A DNA stretch of 64,000 nt, from assembly GCA_011799875.1 (NCBI GenBank), contig CM022297.1:534039479-534103478 (forward strand), written 5' to 3'. The stretch's first letter is position 1; every line of letters starts with the position of its first letter. A program made the translations under genes and the position numbers. The notes beneath the pieces were generated by a model. That model was given only the letters and a program-made list of their open reading frames with translations, did not search any database and was not told the origin of the DNA. Source of the DNA: Thinopyrum elongatum. Lineage: Eukaryota; Streptophyta; Magnoliopsida; Poales; Poaceae. Of this stretch, positions 1-10,094 are shown piece by piece.

Positions 1-699
1 ATGCCGAGAGAGAGACAACTTAGAGGAGAACGAATCTTCTTCCATCTTCAGACGGTAAAATCCAAGATGTGTACATGTGCTTGCGGGATGAGCTTAATAA
101 ATTCTTGGATGCTAGATTGAATAATGTTAGTAGTAGTAATTAGAAGAAAAAACTCATAGATTCTATGTTAACCAGAAAGTTCGTCAAAGGATTGTTTATG
201 CCATCTCCACAGGGGTCCGTCCGGTTCTTCCTCAAATGGGTTGCCTCAATCTTTATCAAAGTTTTGGTATCTAGCTTATCCGGCTACAGGACCACATTCA
301 AACGCGTTGTTGTTCTATAAGTACTAAGATCATCGTATGCGAGAATGGGACGAAGGACAATCAGCAACACAGATGGGATATCATGTTGAAATGAAGAATG
401 TGGACCTATTGGGCTCTTAACTCATAACCATTGGGTTAGGAGCATTTCTCACGTTGCGACGCATGAGCTCTTTTGCTAGCTAGTACTTAGTGAACGACAG
501 ATGTGACGTGAAGGACTCAAAAATTGCATCCAACAGAAGATTACAAGCCGGTCTGTAACATGTGCAAGGACCCCATAAGGGGGGGGGGGGGGGGGGAGTG
601 AGAGGATGCAATCAGGTCATTAGTTTCCGCTCAGCTCCAACCTCACCGTCGCTGGGAACCAGGCCACTTGGGGACGATGGCTGCCCATAACTTCACAAA
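1..699. other. Unassigned stretch
   Basis: I see no convincing gene here. No reading frame of useful length carries a motif I know, and no clear termini or target duplications are visible. The only striking feature is an 18-base G run at 579-596. It may be old retrotransposon debris, but I cannot show that. Confidence 0.3.
579..596. repeat. Poly-G tract (18 G)
   Basis: An uninterrupted run of 18 G on the plus strand, followed by AGTG. Runs like this are unstable in replication and hard to sequence, so the exact length is uncertain. Confidence 0.9.
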
Positions 700-784
700 C
701 ATTTGATGATGTAGTTGCTCAGCAAACATGGTTACATATTATTGATTCCTTTAAGCTGTCATCGGGATCTAGCTTCCTCTCTGT

Positions 785-946
785 CAGTGGCGGTGCCAGA
801 GCTGCAATCCTGTGTATTCAATTTTGAGTTGTGTAGTCAAATATAGGTATTTGCATTTTCTTTAGGATTTCTAGAGCTCTACACTGATTTTACCAAAAAG
901 TTGGGTAGTCAATTGACTACCCAGCTTGTACATGGCTTCACCACTG
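785..946. mobile_element. hAT-type MITE with 8-bp target duplication
   Basis: The element starts CAGTGGCGG and ends TTCACCACTG, so the termini are inverted repeats (CAGTGG). It is flanked on both sides by the 8-mer CTCTCTGT (777-784 and 947-954), a perfect 8-bp duplication, the length typical of hAT elements. It is 162 bp, has no coding capacity, and lies inside a LINE reading frame. Confidence 0.8.
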
Positions 947-1059
947 CTCTCTGTTGCACAGTACTGGCCAACTTTCAAGAATCATGTTGCACTTGACTCT
1001 ATTTGCGCTTGTACTTTATGGTGTATTTGGAAAACTAAAAATGAACATGTGTTTAATAA

Positions 1060-1367
1060 GGGCATGGCCAATGCATAGCTTCAGGGTGATGCCCCGCACG
1101 CCACGTAGGATCGGATGGAGGTTCCGATGGTGTAGCGGGATCCTCAGTAGGAGGCGGATGCTTGGAGAGAAAAAATATGATCCGATGCAAAAAGCTAAAA
1201 AGTTGGAGTGAAAAGTAAAGATGCATGTGTACCGGAGTCTCTCTTTTCTTTTCTTTGATGAGGCCACTAGTGGTGGCTTGCATTGGAGAGAAAAAATCAA
1301 TGTAGATATCTCAACCTACTTTTTTTCATTGAGCATCTGTATCCATATGTCATCATTGTACATGCCC
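1060..1367. mobile_element. Harbinger-like MITE, TAA duplication (copy 1)
   Basis: The 308-bp element begins GGGCATGGCCAATG, and its end read on the other strand begins GGGCATGTACAATG. It is flanked by TAA at 1057-1059 and 1368-1370. A 3-bp TAA/TTA duplication is the signature of the PIF/Harbinger (and Tourist MITE) superfamily. It interrupts the LINE fragment in frame. The interior is non-coding. Confidence 0.75.
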
Positions 1368-1646
1368 TAATGCTACATGGTCTGATCTTAAGCAGATCTG
1401 GTGGATGATCCTGATTACTCTAAAGGAATGGCAAATCATGTTCAAGGATCCTGTCCTCACTCATCAGTTCTAGGGTTCATTGAGCCCATCACGGTTTAAG
1501 TAGGAGAGCACGTTTCCTGGGCTGGGCCCCCAATCCACACGCAGGTGGTCAGCCCCTCTCTTGGGGTCACTGGTGTTGAGGTAGGTACGTAGTACTAGTA
1601 GTTGCTGACTTGCTTTGCCTCAAAAGAAGAAGAAAAAGTTGCTGAC

Positions 1647-1728
1647 TTGCTGTAGTGCACGTCACACGGCTGTGGACGTGACACACATGGTTTTCAAATC
1701 TGTTGCTCTACTTTCGCAGTGGAGGGCC
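1647..1728 (+). repeat. Direct duplication, copy 1 (partner 2122-2206)
   Basis: About 82 bp beginning TTGCTGTAGTGCACGTCAC are repeated with roughly 80 percent similarity at 2122-2206. The copies flank the MITE at 1732-1980. The segment contains ACGT-core motifs (CACGTCA). It is not clearly part of a transposon end. Confidence 0.6.
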
Positions 1729-1731
1729 TAA

Positions 1732-1980
1732 GGGGCATGTACAATGGTGCTATCTCACACAGCATAAATGCTGAGGTGAAGAAGAAAAAATAAAAAACGG
1801 CTTGTTTTATTATTTAAGAAATTATCTCTTAGCACAATATGTCTCATCATATTTTTAGAAATAACCAGTAGTTATTAAAGATAAGACAAAGATAATTATT
1901 GTAGACATATTTTTATTGTCATCTTTAAACTACATATAAGGTTTAAAATAAAACTCTCCTATCAACCATTATATATGCCC
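1732..1980. mobile_element. Harbinger-like MITE, TAA duplication (copy 2)
   Basis: The element starts GGGGCATGTACAATGG. Its other end, read on the minus strand, starts GGGCATATATAATGG. TAA flanks both sides (1729-1731, 1981-1983). The termini match those of the MITE at 1060-1367, so this is a second member of the same family within 700 bp. The interior is AT-rich and non-coding. Confidence 0.7.
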
Positions 1981-2121
1981 TAAACTTCGGGGTGGCGTGC
2001 TTGTATGTTGATGGCTACAAGTAACTTCATTCCTTTTGCGTTTCTGCTGCCGCGTGAAGAATGTTGTTTCACTTTGCCTGCGGTTGCTGTAGTGCACGTC
2101 ATATTCGTGAATGGTGTTAAG

Positions 2122-2206
2122 TTGCTGTGGCGCACGTCACGGCCGTGGGCGTTACGCATGTGGTTTTCAAAACTGTTGCCGCCTTGACGTCGCAGTGAAC
2201 AAGGGC
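2122..2206 (+). repeat. Direct duplication, copy 2 (partner 1647-1728)
   Basis: Second copy of the segment described at 1647-1728, ending just before the Harbinger element. Both copies contain GCACGTCAC followed by a TGGTTTTCAAA block. Confidence 0.6.
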
Positions 2207-2368
2207 TCCTGCTGCCTGCCGGAGAAGCAAGCGTGCGTAAAGAGAAGAAGGTGGGAGAGGATCTTCAAGGTGGCTCGCAGGTCGCAGCTTCTTAGACTTC
2301 TTTCCTTTTTCTTTTTTTTGGACTTCTTTCCTTTTGGCATGAGTTTATTTCCTTTTGTGTGTGCGTTA

Positions 2369-4574
2369 GGCTAACTCCAACTCACGACCCTAAGTGGTCT
2401 GGCCGTGTTCGTTTGGAGCTAAACAGACATAAAACATCCAACACGCGGGAGTAAACGGACAAACGTTCGTTCTTTTGTCCGCTTTCGATCCATTCCCAGC
2501 CCAAATTTGGGCCGCGTTCGTGTCGAAGCAGACAGCGCGCGGGCAGGCGGGACGCTCGCCCGTGTCCTCCCCTGGCCCGTCTGTTGGGGACACAACCCCC
2601 CTTTTCTCTTCCCTTGCCCCTCCCTCCGCCCCCGGCATCATCGCCGCCACCCATTTTTTCGGCCGCATCCTCGCTTTCCAGCCCGACCGCCCAAACCATG
2701 ACTACCCCCTCGCCATAGCGGCCCCAAGCCCGCGTTTCAAAGGAGTTTTGGCCGGCGTTTGTGGCTCTTTGTCGCCGCATCCGGTACTTGGGAAGCTACG
2801 GCTGCCGGCGACGCCAATCGACCCCAACACCTTCCGGCAGGTGCTGCATAGCCGTCGGCCGCTAATGCCAACCTTACCTGCTGCCTGTGAGGGGAGCCCG
2901 AGGTGCTCTTCCTGGCCGTGTCTCCGCCACGACCGTAAGGTGTTCGACACTTTGCTCACAAGGTACCATGGATAGTGGGGACGAGTATTTTTTCCAAAAC
3001 TTTATTTGTTCATCAGATGATTCGTCCTCTGATGGTGAAGAGCTTGTGGTGGCTGCATTGGTCATCAATGACCACATTGCTAGGCAGCCTCGGTTCAGGG
3101 GATCAATCCCGGGTCATGCTCCGGCCTTGAACCGCAATAGGGAGAGCGGCCACGCCCTTCTCTATGTCGATTACTTTGAGAATGCCGCTCTCTTCAAACC
3201 ACATCAATTCTGCTGTCGCTTTCGTATGCGAGACATGTGTTCAATCGTATTTGGCAGGGAGTGGTAGCATATGACCCATACTTTCAGTGCAAAGATGATA
3301 CCCTTGGCAAGCTTGGCTTCTCCTCTTATCAGAAATGCACTGCGGCTACTCGCATGCTTGTAGATGGAATTCCGGGTGATCTTATGGCTGAGTACATACT
3401 TATGAGTGAGTCCACATGTCTCCTAGCAATGTACAGTTTCTGGAAGGTGATGCTGACAGTGTTTGGCCCTGAGTACCTGAGAGAACCAACTGCCGCTGAT
3501 ACAGAAAGGTTGTTGGCGATCAATGCCGATTGGAGCTTTCAGGGCATGCTTGGCAGTATAGATTGTATGCACTGGAAGTGGAAGAACTATCCATTTGCTT
3601 GGCAGGGGCAGTACAAGTGGCATGTGAAAGGTGCCATTGTCATAGTAGAAGCGATGGCTTCACAAGACCTTTGGATGGCATTCTTTCTTCGGCATGACTG
3701 GTTCTCACAATGATATCAATGTACTTCAGCATTCTCCAGTGTTCGCAAGACTTGCAGAAGGCCACTCTCCAGAGGTCAACTTTGAGATCAATGGCCACCA
3801 TTACAACAAGGGGTACTACCTAGCTGATGGATCTATCCTCAGTTGTCAACTCTTGTGAAGACAATACCCAATCCGTAAGGAGAGGAGAGACAGAGATTTG
3901 CCCAAATGCAAGAGAATACTAGGAAGGATGTGGGGCGTGCTTTTGGTGTGCTTCAATCTCGATGGGGTATCGTTCGAAACCCTGCATTGACATGAAGCAC
4001 CCAGAAGCTTTGGGAGATGATGACTGCTTGTGTGATCATGCACAACATGATCATGGAGGATAAGCGTGATGACAACATCTATGACCAAGGGTTTGACTTT
4101 TCAGAGTAAAAATATTGAGCCTGAGCACCAAGAACCGGCAACGTTTGAACAGTTTGCCTAATTCCATCGTGAAATACGTGATTGGCATACTCACATGCAT
4201 CTTCAAGATGACTTGGTTGAGCACACTTGGAACCACACTGGCAACCAGTAGATGCATCGGTTCATTTTTTTTCCATCTATTGAAGACAATTTTAATTGGG
4301 TTGTAAAACTATTTGATTGTGTTTTTTTTCCAGATGTGGAACTATTTGCTATGTTTTATTTATTTGGTTGTCAAAAATATTTTACAATGCGTATAGTTCA
4401 TACATAGGGGCTTCATCGGCCGTGGCGGACGAGACGCGTCCGTGCGTTAGGCGCACAGCTGACGCATCCAGAAAAACGACCGGACGTTGTTCCATTGTCC
4501 TACCCAAATAGACAAAATCCGGATAAAACAAACGTGCATGAGGGGTCATGCTCATGCGTGAGTTAGAGTTGGCC
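2369..4574 (+). mobile_element. PIF/Harbinger DNA transposon
   Basis: A 2206-bp element. Its left end is GGCTAACTCCAACTCACG; its right end read in reverse is GGCCAACTCTAACTCACG (16 of 18 identical). It is flanked by TTA at 2366-2368 and 4575-4577, the expected PIF/Harbinger target duplication. It carries a degenerate transposase (2968-4251). No separate Myb-like ORF, the usual second PIF/Harbinger gene, is recognisable. It lies about 650 bp upstream of the transporter TATA box and may affect that promoter. Confidence 0.88.
2968..4251 (+). pseudogene. Harbinger transposase pseudogene (DDE_Tnp_4 type)
   Basis: The frame starts at an ATG giving MDSGDEYFFQNF, a typical N-terminus of plant PIF/Harbinger transposases. 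It shifts frame near 3230, and again near 3670. Catalytic-core motifs are readable: GSIDCMHW with the first Asp, GSHNDINVL with the second Asp in the next frame, then [11 protein letters not shown]. Further on, the region around 3900-4080 still encodes an RWGIVRNPA-like block and MHNMI. Final recognisable codons end at the TAG at 4249-4251. At least two frameshifts and several stops make it inactive. The family assignment is secure; the exact exon structure was not resolved. Confidence 0.8.
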
Positions 4575-4577
4575 TTA

Positions 4578-5230
4578 GGTGGTCCCTGTGCTCGTTTGGT
4601 GCTGGTTCTTGCTGTAGTCGTTTGGGTGGTTGTGTGCCACCCGGCCCACTGCTAAGTGTGGGTGGTTGTGCTTGTAGTGTACGTACTTGTCTCCCTTGTT
4701 TTTAGTCCTTGTTGCTTCTCATGCATGCACAGTGGTGTCCCCAGCGTGCTTGACTGTTGGCTTTTGTATAACTCTGGGCAGAGATGCCTTCCATGTTTCC
4801 TCTAAGAAAAAGGAGCGGAGCAGCTGAGAGATGAGATAAAAAAGTATCGATCGCTCGTTCCACTGCAGTGCTGTAGGCCTGTAACTGTAAGCCGATTTTA
4901 CGCTTTCTATAGAAAGCTCGGCATCGCCTGCCTGTCCCTGTAAGTCGGAGTAAAAGTATCTATTCCACTCTCAGTTGGTGGTTAAGCAAGCATCTGTCTA
5001 GCTCAAGCTTCGTTGTATTCAAACTATTCCCTGCCTTGATTGATCGGCTGTCAGAACGGGATCGGGCAAAGGAGTGAAGGTCATGCGTCCATATCATCTG
5101 AAAGGATATATTCCCACTCTCTCCATCGATCGGCATCCTCTCCTCTTTTTTTTAGATTATCGTGTCATGCGCTCTCTCGCATCACATCCACCTTCTTCTT
5201 CCCCAGCACGCCTTGCGTGCGTGCACGGCG
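4578..5230. other. Upstream region of the transporter gene
   Basis: Sequence between the Harbinger element and the TATA box. I see no open reading frame with a known motif. It is not GC-rich like the gene and contains no clear transposon termini. It most likely holds the transporter promoter, but no individual cis-element can be defended. Confidence 0.4.
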
Positions 5231-5238
5231 TATATAAA
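5231..5238 (+). promoter_or_regulatory. TATA box of transporter gene
   Basis: TATATAAA lies 95 bp upstream of the ATG at 5326. With a usual TATA-to-start distance of about 30 bp, transcription would begin near 5265 and give a 5' leader of about 60 bases. Confidence 0.65.
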
Positions 5239-5325
5239 GGAAGCAACGGAGGGAGCACCGCCGGGCAACACAAGAAATACGGCGCTTCACTGAGAACAAG
5301 CTAGGAAGAAGGATCGAGGTCGAGG

Positions 5326-6983
5326 ATGGCTTCTGCTGCGCTCCCGGAGGCGGAGGCGGAGGCGGCGGCGGCGCCGGTCCAGCCCAAGAAGAAGAGCAAT
5401 TTCAAGTACGCCTGCACCTGCGCCCTCTCCGCTTCCATGGCCACCGTCGTCCTCGGCTATGGTACATACCAACATTTCCAGTGTATACGTATCAAAGGCA
5501 ATGGCATCTTCTTCCTTTCGCCATGCATAAGCTCCGTGTGTCCACTCCAGACGTCGGGGTCATGAGCGGGGCGTCGCTCTACATCAAGGAGGACCTGCGG
5601 CTCACGGACGTGCAGGTGGAGATCATGATGGGCATCCTCAGCGTCTACGCGCTCCTCGGCTCCTTCGCCGGCGCCAGGACCTCCGACTGGATCGGCCGCC
5701 GCTACACCGTCATCATCGCCGCCGCCATCTTCTTCGCCGGCTCCCTGCTCATGGGCTTCGCCGTCAACTACGTCATGTTCATGCTCGGCCGCTTCGTCTG
5801 CGGCATGGGCGTCGGCTTCGCCATCATGGTCGCGCCCGTCTACACCGCCGAGGTGGCCCCGGCCTCCACCCGCGGCCTCCTCACGTCTTTCACCGAGGTC
5901 TTCATCAACGTCGGCATCCTCCTCGGCTACGTCTCCAACTTCGCCTTCGCGCGCCTCCCGCACCACCTCAACTGGCGCATCATGCTCGGCATCGGCGCCG
6001 TCCCCTCGGCCTTGCTCGCGCTCATGGTGCTCGGCATGCCGGAGTCGCCCCGGTGGCTCGTCATGAAGGGCCGCCTCGCCGACGCCAGGGTCGTTCTGGA
6101 GAAGACCTCCGACACGCCAGAGGAAGCCGTGGAGCGCCTTGACCAGATCAAGGCTGCCGCCGGCATCCCCCACGACCTTGACGGCGACGTGGTCGCCGTG
6201 CCCAAGAGAAAAGGCGGCAACGAGAAGCAGGTGTGGAAGGAGCTCATCTTTTCGCCCACCCCGGTCATGCGCCGCATACTGCTCGCGGCGCTCGGCGTCC
6301 ATTTCTTCCAGCAGGCGACCGGCTCCGACTCGGTCGTGCTCTACAGCCCACGCGTGTTCAAGAGCGCCGGCATCACCGGCGACAACCACCTGCTCGGCGT
6401 CACATGCGCCATGGGGGTCACCAAGACTCTCTTCATCCTTTTGGCCACCTTCCAAATCGACCGTGTCGGCCGGCGGCCGCTGCTGCTCACCAGCACCGCC
6501 GGCATGCTCGTCTGTCTCATCGGCCTCGGGACGGGCCTCACCGTGGTGGGTCAGCACCCGGACACGAAGATCCCATGGGCCATCGGCCTGTGCATCGTCT
6601 CCACCTTGGCCTACGTGTCCTTCTTCTCCATGGGCCTCGGCCCCATCACCAGCGTGTACGTCTCGGAGGTCTTCCCGCTCCGGGTGCGCGCGCTGGGCTT
6701 CGCGCTCGGCGTCGCCTGCAACCGCGTCACCAGCGCCGCCATCTCCATGACCTTCCTCTCCTTGTCCAAGGCCATCACCATCGGCGGCAGCTTCTTCCTC
6801 TACGCCGGCCTCGCCGCGCTCGGCTGGCTCTTCTTCTACGCCTTCGTTCCCGAGACGCGCGGGCAGCCGCTCGAGGACATAGGCAAGCTTTTCGGCATGA
6901 AGGACGCCGCCGTCGAAGACGGCGACGACGACACCGCCGCCAAAGACAAGCAGGTGAAAGCAGCTGCTGTGGAGATGAACTAG
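5326..6983 (+). CDS. Polyol/monosaccharide transporter (MFS sugar porter), two exons
   Basis: Plasma-membrane proton-coupled carrier of the sugar porter branch of the major facilitator superfamily, most like plant polyol transporters (PLT group). The model is join(5326..5461,5551..6983), 522 residues. The 89-bp intron (5462-5550, GT-AG) splits the Asp codon of GYDVGVMSGA, which follows the first membrane segment. Family motifs are in order: GRR after helix 2 (94-96), PESPRWL (209-215), the helix-7 motif HFFQQATGSDSV (296-307), DRVGRRP (349-355) and PETRG (479-483). Twelve hydrophobic segments fit the length. The N-terminus is Ala/Glu-rich followed by KKK, and the C-terminal tail is acidic. 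The first ATG after the TATA box is used, with A at -3 (tcgaggATGG). Coding GC is very high at third positions. No defect is seen. Substrate specificity cannot be read from sequence. Confidence 0.93.
5462..5550 (+). other. Intron of transporter gene
   Basis: 89 bp with GTACAT donor and CTCCAG acceptor. Splicing joins G from 5461 with AC from 5551 to make the conserved Asp codon. The unspliced frame from 5481 lacks the N-terminal helix, so the spliced model is preferred. Confidence 0.88.
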
Positions 6984-7370
6984 CTAACGTGTACGGCCCG
7001 GCCGGGAGTGGTTTTCCTCCTAACATGCATGCATGCAAGGGATGATGGATCACCATGCATCCATTGTTGTTTTGAGTTTCGTCCTACTTCTTTTTTCGGT
7101 TTTTGATAAAATTTGTCCTGTTTTCCGGATGTTTCATTGTGTTTTCTATTTATTTTTCCACCAAATTAAGTGTATCAGCAAGTTTCGTCGCGTACTGACA
7201 AATAAGGGTGTGTTTGTCTTTTTTTTAGGGAAAGAGTGTGTTTGTCTTAGGTTGTATTTACTGGTACACAATGCTACACAATGAAACATTTTGATACATG
7301 TTGAAACAAAAGGAAAAGGCTAATGTAAAACTCTTAAACAATACAAAATTTGCAAAACCCATAAAATATA
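6984..7370. other. 3' region of transporter gene
   Basis: AT-rich sequence after the stop, probably the 3' untranslated region and terminator. It contains short T-rich tracts but no protein-coding frame of note. It ends at the Helitron-like terminus at 7371. Confidence 0.4.
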
Positions 7371-7403
7371 CTAGCAGTGAATCCCTCCACGGGATATCCC
7401 GTG
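7371..7403 (-). mobile_element. Helitron-like 3' terminus, minus strand
   Basis: Read on the minus strand, the 16-bp perfect palindrome CACGGGATATCCCGTG (7388-7403) is followed after 13 bases by CTAG at the very end, then T (A at 7370 on plus). This hairpin, CTRR and T arrangement is the hallmark of a Helitron 3' end. A matching 5' TC end further right on this strand was not found, so only the terminus is claimed. Confidence 0.5.
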
Positions 7404-7656
7404 AATGGTAAAATTGATTTTCTCATGTTGTGTCATTGATATAACTTCAGAACGTGGCAATATTCGTGTCACGCACGCATGGTGCATAGTCACATAACAA
7501 ATGTCAAGAGAATTGTCTCAGGGTTGGATCAATCGAATAGACATATAGACCTCAAATCTCTATATACTATCTAAAAAGAATGTAAGGTTCCTTTTCCTGC
7601 CGGAAGGACCGTATCCTGCCAGACCTTTCGTCCGTCTCGCCTTCCATCCCGTCCCA

Positions 7657-7855
7657 GGGCCAGTTCTTTTGGGCGATTCTCCCAGAATCGCCCCCCTCCC
7701 CAGCTTCCCCCAGAATCACCACTTCATATTTTTTGTACAATCCTAACTAATTAGACCTTAACTAGATAGGATTGTAAATAAATTATGGTGTAACGATTCC
7801 TAGAGAAGCTGGGGAGGGGGGCGATTCTGGGAGAATCGCCCAAAAGAACTGGCCC
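7657..7855. mobile_element. Fold-back MITE with about 51-bp perfect inverted repeats
   Basis: The first 51 bases (starting GGGCCAGTTCTTTTGGGCG) recur as a perfect reverse complement at the other end. Weaker complementarity continues inwards, so most of the 199-bp element can fold into one hairpin. It is flanked by CCA on both sides (7654-7656, 7856-7858), a possible 3-bp duplication. The superfamily is uncertain. The transcript would be a good Dicer substrate. Confidence 0.8.
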
Positions 7856-9244
7856 CCAGTGTCCCACCCACACCCGATTTTTCCGCAAAAACTGCCGCTC
7901 CCGTCCCATTTTTTCCTCCCTCGGTGCATTCCCTCCGCCGTCGCTCGACCCAATCTACTCGAATCCTTGATCCTATTATCCCTTCGCTCCTCCCAGCCAC
8001 CTAGCGGCTAGACCCGGGCGAATTTGCAACCGTGAGGTCCGCCGATCCCACCACTACCGCAGTCGCGCAGCAACGCGCAAAAGTGGATGGATCTATGGGA
8101 TGCGCCGACGTTGGGAGGCACTGGAGGCGCGACAGGCAGAGCTGGGGGCGGGGAGACGGGAGCATGGAGGAGATCTACATTTGGACTTGGGAGGCAGGCA
8201 TGCACGATGGGGTTGGGCTGCCGGCGCGAGCCTTGGTGCTAGGCGGGGCGCACGTGTAGGGCCTCGGCTGGAGGGGCGTGATGGTGTAGAGGCAAGTGAG
8301 CACGAACGCGGTGCATGGGAAAGAAGCAGGGCTGGGGTGATTCAGCGGACAGAGACATAATGTGGAGGAGTTGGCCGGCGCTATGGACGCGGCCGTGCGT
8401 ACGTGACCTGAGCAGCCGGGGCCAACGAAGCACCATCGGTGAGTCTTCCTTTTATCCTCCTCTTTCTTTGTTAACTGATCTTGCTCTGTTCAGGTTTGTT
8501 CATTAACTTCTTCCGATGAAGTAGAACTTGGGTTGGAGTACATTGTTGTAAACAAGTTTCTAGGTGATTTTTACTTTTGAATGTCAGTCCTACAAAAGAA
8601 CTACAGTTTTACTCATATTAAATATGTACAATATGCTACAATACCATTGCCTTTGTTATGTAGAAAAACTAGCAAGATGCTGCCTTAGCTGAAAAGCTTC
8701 ACTTCCCATTGGCGCTTCTATCTGAAGGAGGTGGAAACTCAATTTTTTATCTCAAGTTTTCTTGGCGTGTGTGTCAATTTGTTATCTGAATTTTTCCTGG
8801 TGTGTGTGTTCTTTCCAACAGTCAGACTTGGTTTGAGAAGTCTGACTTTGACTCAACTTGAGTTGTTTGATGTCCATATTACATTACAGAATTAGCGAAC
8901 GCCTAAGCAATCAAACAACTCATCACAATGAACCTTCAGATTTGTCAATTACAATACTCTTGCATATTGTGGTTAAGAAAGTTAGATGTCAATTTCATTA
9001 CGGTGGTTGCATACAAATAGCCATGTACATATTCTCGTATCTTCATCACATTTATTTAGTTGCAAGAGCCAGACTGGCCTGCTGATGCCTTCCATATCTG
9101 CAATTCCTTCCTTCAAATGCTCCACAATAAGGATTTGTTTTGTTTTTCAGGTTAATTGGCATCACACTCTTGGCCTAGAGATTGGGATATGCAAGTCTTT
9201 TAACAAGATTACAATAAAAGATTGCCAATGATTACAAGTCTTCT

Positions 9245-9470
9245 AAAAGATTGCTTTTTTTTTTTATTTTCAAAACGCGGGGGGGAGGGGGGGGGTGGTG
9301 TTCCCTCACCTGAATATATTGATCAACTTGGGCTGAAATCCCAGATAGTTACAAGGTACATCATCAACCGACACCAAAAAAACAGGGGCCAGAAAAGTAA
9401 GGAGGGAACACATTTTCAGGGAGAGCTGGCCAGAGCGCGCAACCAAGAGGCTGCGTGCTGACGGTCCGAG
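9245..9470 (-). mobile_element. Possible LINE 3' end fragment
   Basis: A T tract at about 9247-9260, followed by a G-rich patch and a segment starting TTCCCTCACCTGAATATATT, resembles the reverse complement of a poly-A tailed plant LINE 3' end. No coding part is attached. The assignment rests on overall style only. Confidence 0.3.
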
Positions 9471-10094
9471 TTTACGCATGTGTTGGCTGTTGAAAAACAC
9501 AAGTCTGATTCATCATATTGAGGTCTTAATACAAGCTCATTTGTTTGATTGAAAAGTACATGTCCCTGGTTTTATCTTCAACATTTATGTCAAATGAATG
9601 AGAGTACATCTGCATGGTCATGGATTGCTACATTAATGTGCAGTGGAATGGAATTACGTTGGTTTGCAATTTACAAACCACTCAAGAACTGCAGAAGTAA
9701 CGAAAATATGATTTTTGCGCAGACACACATATATCTTTCTTTGGTCTCTCCTTGTGAAGACCCATCCGATGTGGCTTCTGGAAAATTGCCAGTTCCCAAT
9801 ATTTCAAACAGGATCCTGAACCAAACCAAAGTAGTCGTCTAAGATGTCTATCCAGCATGAGCAAAACTAGATCCTAAAGGTATATATATGACACGATTTA
9901 TATTAAACCATTAAAATATTTATGCCCCCGTTGCAACGCATGGGCACTTACCTAGTTAACCAAAGAAAAGGCCATACTTGAGAACCTGAGAGGGGATGGA
10001 ACGAAGAACGCATTCCTGACTTCTTTTGGCCCACTGATGCCTGGCGTATCATTAATATCTCATTAGCACTTGCATGATGGATGACTTTACTCTT

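Larger units (their letters stand above)
700..1473 (+). pseudogene. LINE ORF2 C-terminal fragment, split by two MITEs
   Basis: When the MITEs at 785-946 and 1060-1367 are removed with one copy of each target duplication, a single open frame runs from about 700 to the TAG at 1471-1473. Its translation contains the motifs LWCIWKTKNEHVFN and EWQIMF. These resemble the C-terminal tail of plant LINE ORF2 proteins, downstream of the reverse transcriptase and zf-RVT region. No RT or endonuclease part is present, so this is a fragment with no expected activity. The restored frame independently supports the MITE boundaries. The LINE assignment is inference from motif style. Confidence 0.5.
7557..9955 (+). 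mobile_element. Non-autonomous Helitron
   Basis: A 2399-bp element. It starts TCTCTATATACTATCTAA directly after an A (7556), the classic Helitron 5' end. It ends with a hairpin region (9922-9946, core CGTTGCAACG, outer arms TGCCC/GGGCA), then a short spacer and CTAG (9952-9955), followed by T (9956). This is the A-to-T insertion without target duplication that defines Helitrons. No Rep/helicase gene is present. It contains a fold-back MITE (7657-7855) and possible LINE 3' debris (9245-9470). Other interior sequence may be captured host DNA, but I could not recognise its source. Confidence 0.82.

Noticed and set aside
5457..6557. 366-codon frame opposite the transporter
   Set aside because: It is a shadow of a high-GC3 gene. 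The plus strand has full MFS motifs and splice sites; the minus product is low-complexity His/Asp/Glu/Ala.
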